Positions 15,107-18,307 of a DNA stretch of 18,307 bases are shown here, one piece after another; the stretch's first letter is position 1, and every line of letters begins with the position of its first letter. The notes beneath the pieces are model-generated. The model ran no database searches, was not told where the DNA came from, and saw nothing but the letters and a program-made list of their open reading frames with translations. The DNA is from Saprospiraceae bacterium (GTDB lineage Bacteria > Bacteroidota > Bacteroidia > Chitinophagales > Saprospiraceae): contig JAEUUM010000219.1 of assembly GCA_016787375.1 (NCBI GenBank), positions 1-18,307 of the forward strand, written 5' to 3'. The position numbers and the translations under genes are program-made.

Positions 15107-17725
15107 ATGAGTCAATACTTTGATCCTGCCAAAGACCAGGAGTCCCAAAATGAACGAATCATCTCGGTAAAAGGGATGTACAAAGATTATTTCCTGGACT
15201 ACGCCTCCTATGTTATTTTGGAACGTGCAGTACCTGCTTTAGAAGATGGCCTTAAACCGGTTCAGCGCAGAATCTTGCATGCTTTACGCGAAATGGATGA
15301 TGGAAGGTACAACAAAGTTGCAAATATTATTGGTCAAACCATGCAATACCATCCACATGGTGATGCAGCAATAGGTGACGCCATGATCAACCTCGGGCAA
15401 AAAGAATTGTTAATTGATTGTCAGGGAAACTGGGGCGATATTCGCACAGGTGATGGTGCGGCAGCACCACGATACATAGAGGCGCGATTAACAAAATTTG
15501 CTCATGAAGTGGCTTTTAATAAACAGACCACTATTTGGCAGTTAAGTTATGATGGCAGAAAAAACGAGCCGGTTAATTTGCCTATGAAATTTCCATTACT
15601 GCTCGCTCAGGGAGTAGAAGGGATTGCTGTCGGCTTGTCAACTAAAATCATGCCTCACAATTTTATTGAACTAATAGATGCCAGCGTTGCTTATTTAAAA
15701 GGAGACAGCTTTCAGCTTTATCCGGATTTTCTAACGGGTGGAAGTATTGATGTTACCGATTATAATGATGGACAAAGAGGCGGTAAAATAAGGGTTAGAG
15801 CAAAAATTGATTCAAGCGACAAGAAAAATCTCTATATTCGCGAACTTCCTTATGGTGTCACAACCACCGCATTAATAGACAGTATTGTAAAGGCCTCTGA
15901 TAAAGGTAAAATAAAGATTAAAAAAATAATCGACAATACCGCTGCCGAAGTAGAAATCATTATTGAGTTGATGCCGGGTGTGTCGCCTGATGTGACAATG
16001 GATGCCTTGTTTGCATTTACCGCATGTGAAGTTTCCATTTCACCTAATGCATGTGTAATTATAGAAGACAAACCTCATTTTGTTACGGTCAGTGATATGC
16101 TGATATATGCAACAGAATTGAGCAAAAAACTACTGGGTTGGGAGTTAGACATTAAAAAGAACGAACTCGAGGAAAGTTGGTTATTTGCAAGCCTCGAAAA
16201 GATATTCATTGAAAACAGAATCTATCATGATATTGAGGAGTGCGAAACCTGGGAAGCTGTAATGACCACCATTGAAGCAGGAATAAAAAAATATGTTGCA
16301 ACACCTTCAGAATATCAGGGAAAGTCAGACAAAAGATTACAAATTTTGCGTGAACTTACAAATGAAGATTACACAAAATTAACCGAGATAAGAATAAAAC
16401 GAATCACCAAGTTTAATTCCTTTAAAGCTGAAGAGTATATCAAGCAACTCGAGTCCGAACTTCAGGAAGTTAAGTTTAACATAGCCAATTTGAATGATTT
16501 TACCATAAGTTATTATCAACGCTTGAGGGAAAAATATGGTAAAGGTCGTGAGAGAAAAACTGAAATAAAGAATTTTGATACAATCAGAGCTCAAGAGGTC
16601 GTTGCGAATAATGCTAAACTCTACGCCAATCTTAAAGAAGGGTTCATCGGTTTCGGTTTGAAAAAAGATGAGTTTATCGCTGATTGTTCAGATATTGACG
16701 ATATTATCTCTTTCAGGAAAGACGGAAAGTTTAACGTTGTGAGAATTGCAGATAAGGTTTTTGTCGGAAAAGACTTGATTTACACCAATGTTTGGAAGAA
16801 GAATGACGAGCGAACCACCTACAATTTAATTTATTTAGACGGAAAGTCCGGTAAAACTTTTGCAAAGCGCTTTAATGTTGTTGGTATTACACGTGATAAA
16901 GAGTATGACTTAACACAGGGAGCTCCAAATTCAAAAGTTCTTTATTTTTCAGTAAATCCAAATGGAGAGTCCGAAACAGTGGCAATTACTCTTTCACCAA
17001 ATAGCAGTGCCAGGGTAAAGTTATTTGAATTCGATTTTGGCGAGCTAGCAATAAAAGGCAGAAGCTCTCAAGGCAATACCATTACAAAATATCCTGTAAG
17101 AAAAATCGTGCAAAAGGAACTTGGCAAGTCTACACTCGGTGCTAAAAGCTATTGGTTTGATGAAACAACTGGAAAGCTGAACAATGAAGAAAGGGGTCGC
17201 AAAATTGGCGCTTTTGATACTGGAGACTTGATTCTTAGTATATACAAAGACGGGTATTATCAAATTAACGAGCCTGACACAACAACCAGATATGAAGTTG
17301 AAAAACTACTTGACATCAACAAATTTGACCCTGAGCGAATCGTAAATGCCCTTTATTATGAAGCCGAAAAGGGTTGGACGATGGTGAAACGTTTTAAAAT
17401 CGAAACTTCATCAATAGGGCAAAAATTCAAATTCATATCTGAACACAAAAATTCAAAGCTTTACTTCGCTACCTTAATGCCTGACACAAAAGTATACTGC
17501 GTTTGGGACACCGGAAAGAAAACCGTTGAACAAGAAGTGATACTTGATGATTTTGTATCGGTAAAAGGCTGGAAGTCAATGGGAAATAAATTGTGTGATT
17601 TCTCACTGCTGGAAGCAGAAATGAAGGTTATTGAACATCTACCAATACCTGAAAAACTTCATCCGGGCGATCACGTTGACTTTGAAATAAATCAAAAGGG
17701 GCAAGGCAAATTATTTGAAGATTAA
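15107..17725 (+). CDS. parC: DNA topoisomerase IV subunit A (ParC)
   Basis: The 872-residue protein has the full type IIA A-subunit layout: MYKDYFLDYASYVILERAVP and DGLKPVQRRILHAL at the N-terminus, YHPHGDAAIGDAM (81-93), the active-site Arg-Tyr pair in APRYIEARL (Tyr123), a coiled-coil region near 430-490 and a beta-pinwheel C-terminus (about 530-840). ParC with ParE decatenates and relaxes DNA in the cytoplasm. The assignment to ParC rather than GyrA rests on resemblance to Bacteroidota ParC, and no clear GyrA box is seen; KGRSSQGN near residue 650 is the closest. In the quinolone-contact region the residue matching E. coli Ser80 is Ala87 and that matching Glu84 is Asp91. A PAS kinase follows 56 bases downstream. 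parE is not in the window. Confidence 0.95.
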   Translation: MSQYFDPAKDQESQNERIISVKGMYKDYFLDYASYVILERAVPALEDGLKPVQRRILHALREMDDGRYNKVANIIGQTMQYHPHGDAAIGDAMINLGQKELLIDCQGNWGDIRTGDGAAAPRYIEARLTKFAHEVAFNKQTTIWQLSYDGRKNEPVNLPMKFPLLLAQGVEGIAVGLSTKIMPHNFIELIDASVAYLKGDSFQLYPDFLTGGSIDVTDYNDGQRGGKIRVRAKIDSSDKKNLYIRELPYGVTTTALIDSIVKASDKGKIKIKKIIDNTAAEVEIIIELMPGVSPDVTMDALFAFTACEVSISPNACVIIEDKPHFVTVSDMLIYATELSKKLLGWELDIKKNELEESWLFASLEKIFIENRIYHDIEECETWEAVMTTIEAGIKKYVATPSEYQGKSDKRLQILRELTNEDYTKLTEIRIKRITKFNSFKAEEYIKQLESELQEVKFNIANLNDFTISYYQRLREKYGKGRERKTEIKNFDTIRAQEVVANNAKLYANLKEGFIGFGLKKDEFIADCSDIDDIISFRKDGKFNVVRIADKVFVGKDLIYTNVWKKNDERTTYNLIYLDGKSGKTFAKRFNVVGITRDKEYDLTQGAPNSKVLYFSVNPNGESETVAITLSPNSSARVKLFEFDFGELAIKGRSSQGNTITKYPVRKIVQKELGKSTLGAKSYWFDETTGKLNNEERGRKIGAFDTGDLILSIYKDGYYQINEPDTTTRYEVEKLLDINKFDPERIVNALYYEAEKGWTMVKRFKIETSSIGQKFKFISEHKNSKLYFATLMPDTKVYCVWDTGKKTVEQEVILDDFVSVKGWKSMGNKLCDFSLLEAEMKVIEHLPIPEKLHPGDHVDFEINQKGQGKLFED

Positions 17726-17785
17726 ATGAGCGCCCAAGAGAACGGTAAAACAAAACAATTAAAGATTCAGAATCTAAAAGCATGA
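17726..17785 (+). other. 19-codon micro-ORF bridging parC and the kinase gene
   Basis: The ATG directly follows the parC TAA and the frame (MSAQENGKTKQLKIQNLKA) ends in TGA at 17783-17785, overlapping the ATG of the next gene as ATGA. No other stop occurs. It may serve as a coupling or leader peptide that carries ribosomes from parC to the kinase. At this length chance cannot be excluded, and no family resemblance is seen. Confidence 0.3.
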
Positions 17786-18307
17786 AATCATATAGTGTTG
17801 AATTACTTGGTTCTCTTATTGACAATGTTACTGAAGGAATATTAGTTTGTTCTGATGACAATAAAATACAATATGCCAACAAGTCTGCGGAAGAGCTGTT
17901 TGGGTATGAATCAGATTTTTTAATAGGAAAGGATCTTTTTATTTTAATTCCCCAGAGGTTCCGACACAATCATGACCAACATGTTGAAAAATATTTTGAA
18001 AAGCCTGCCAACCGTAAAATGGGAATTGGAAAAAGTTTATATGGCCTCAGAAGATCAGGCGAAGAGTTCCCTCTGGAAATCAGTCTGAGTTATTTTCACC
18101 ATGATGGGAGTTCTTTTGTATTTGCATTCGTCGTAGATATTACCGAACGAAAAGCAATTGATATACAGTTGATTGAAAAAAATTCATCACTTGAAAAAAT
18201 GACTGAAGAACTGGCAAAACTTACTTCAGAATTGGAATCAAAAGTGCATGAAAGAACCATGATCCTTCGAGAGGCACTTGAGGAACTGGAAAAATCTCAA
18301 AAAGAAC
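17782..18307 (+). CDS. PAS-domain sensor protein, probable histidine kinase, N-terminal part
   Basis: An open frame of 175 codons runs from ATG 17782 off the end of the window. It begins without a signal peptide or membrane helix and forms a PAS domain over about residues 8-120: LLGSLIDNVTEGILVCSDDN, then YANKSAEELFGY, IPQRFRHNHDQHVEKYF and the closing FVVDITERKA. A strongly charged coiled coil follows (about 122-175, with repeated Leu/Glu/Lys and the KVHERT motif). This PAS-coil order is typical of soluble Bacteroidota hybrid or PAS kinases whose HisKA domain would come next, but the kinase domain is outside the window. It is probably cotranscribed with parC. Confidence 0.8.
   Translation, partial: MKSYSVELLGSLIDNVTEGILVCSDDNKIQYANKSAEELFGYESDFLIGKDLFILIPQRFRHNHDQHVEKYFEKPANRKMGIGKSLYGLRRSGEEFPLEISLSYFHHDGSSFVFAFVVDITERKAIDIQLIEKNSSLEKMTEELAKLTSELESKVHERTMILREALEELEKSQKE

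Overview
The window is an AT-rich chromosomal segment from a member of the phylum Bacteroidota. The evidence is a Bacteroidota-type topoisomerase IV subunit A, -7 promoter elements of the TAnnTTTG type, few Shine-Dalgarno sequences, a BBP2-like porin, a large secreted M1 peptidase that appears to carry an outer-membrane barrel, and an HX4E lipid A-type acyltransferase. I cannot place it below phylum level. No rRNA, tRNA or CRISPR array is visible.

Region 1 (1-9389) is a complete high-affinity potassium uptake locus read on the + strand. The last 15 codons of an NtrC-type (sigma-54) response regulator end at 49 and are followed by a strong terminator. Then come a 27-residue single-span microprotein, kdpF, kdpA, kdpB, kdpC, an outer-membrane porin, a short KdpD (ATPase plus USP domains only) and a separate membrane histidine kinase with HAMP and PAS domains. 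KdpFABC pumps K+ across the inner membrane and the porin plausibly admits it through the outer membrane. The two proteins that replace the usual single KdpD would sense and signal. No KdpE gene is present, and the upstream sigma-54 regulator is the natural candidate partner.

The most unusual feature lies inside this operon. Three related palindromic sequences share TGTGAAAAGT / CATTTTACATTTCACA ends. One is in the kdpF-kdpA gap. One flanks a decayed antisense four-helix-bundle (S23/IVS-type) gene in the kdpA-kdpB gap. One sits in frame inside the kdpB coding sequence and accounts for about nine extra residues in the actuator domain. They look like a small mobile palindromic family with both ORF-carrying and ORF-less forms.

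Region 2 (9390-14290) holds a 351-base mostly non-coding stretch with a possible terminator, a DinB-fold protein on the + strand, and then two convergent minus-strand genes: an M1 aminopeptidase fused to a probable outer-membrane beta-barrel, and upstream of it a lipid A-type acyltransferase.

Region 3 (14291-18307) is read on the + strand. It holds a secreted protein of unknown function, parC (topoisomerase IV subunit A) behind a good -7 element, and the N-terminal part of a PAS-domain sensor kinase that runs off the window. A 19-codon micro-ORF exactly fills the gap between parC and the kinase.
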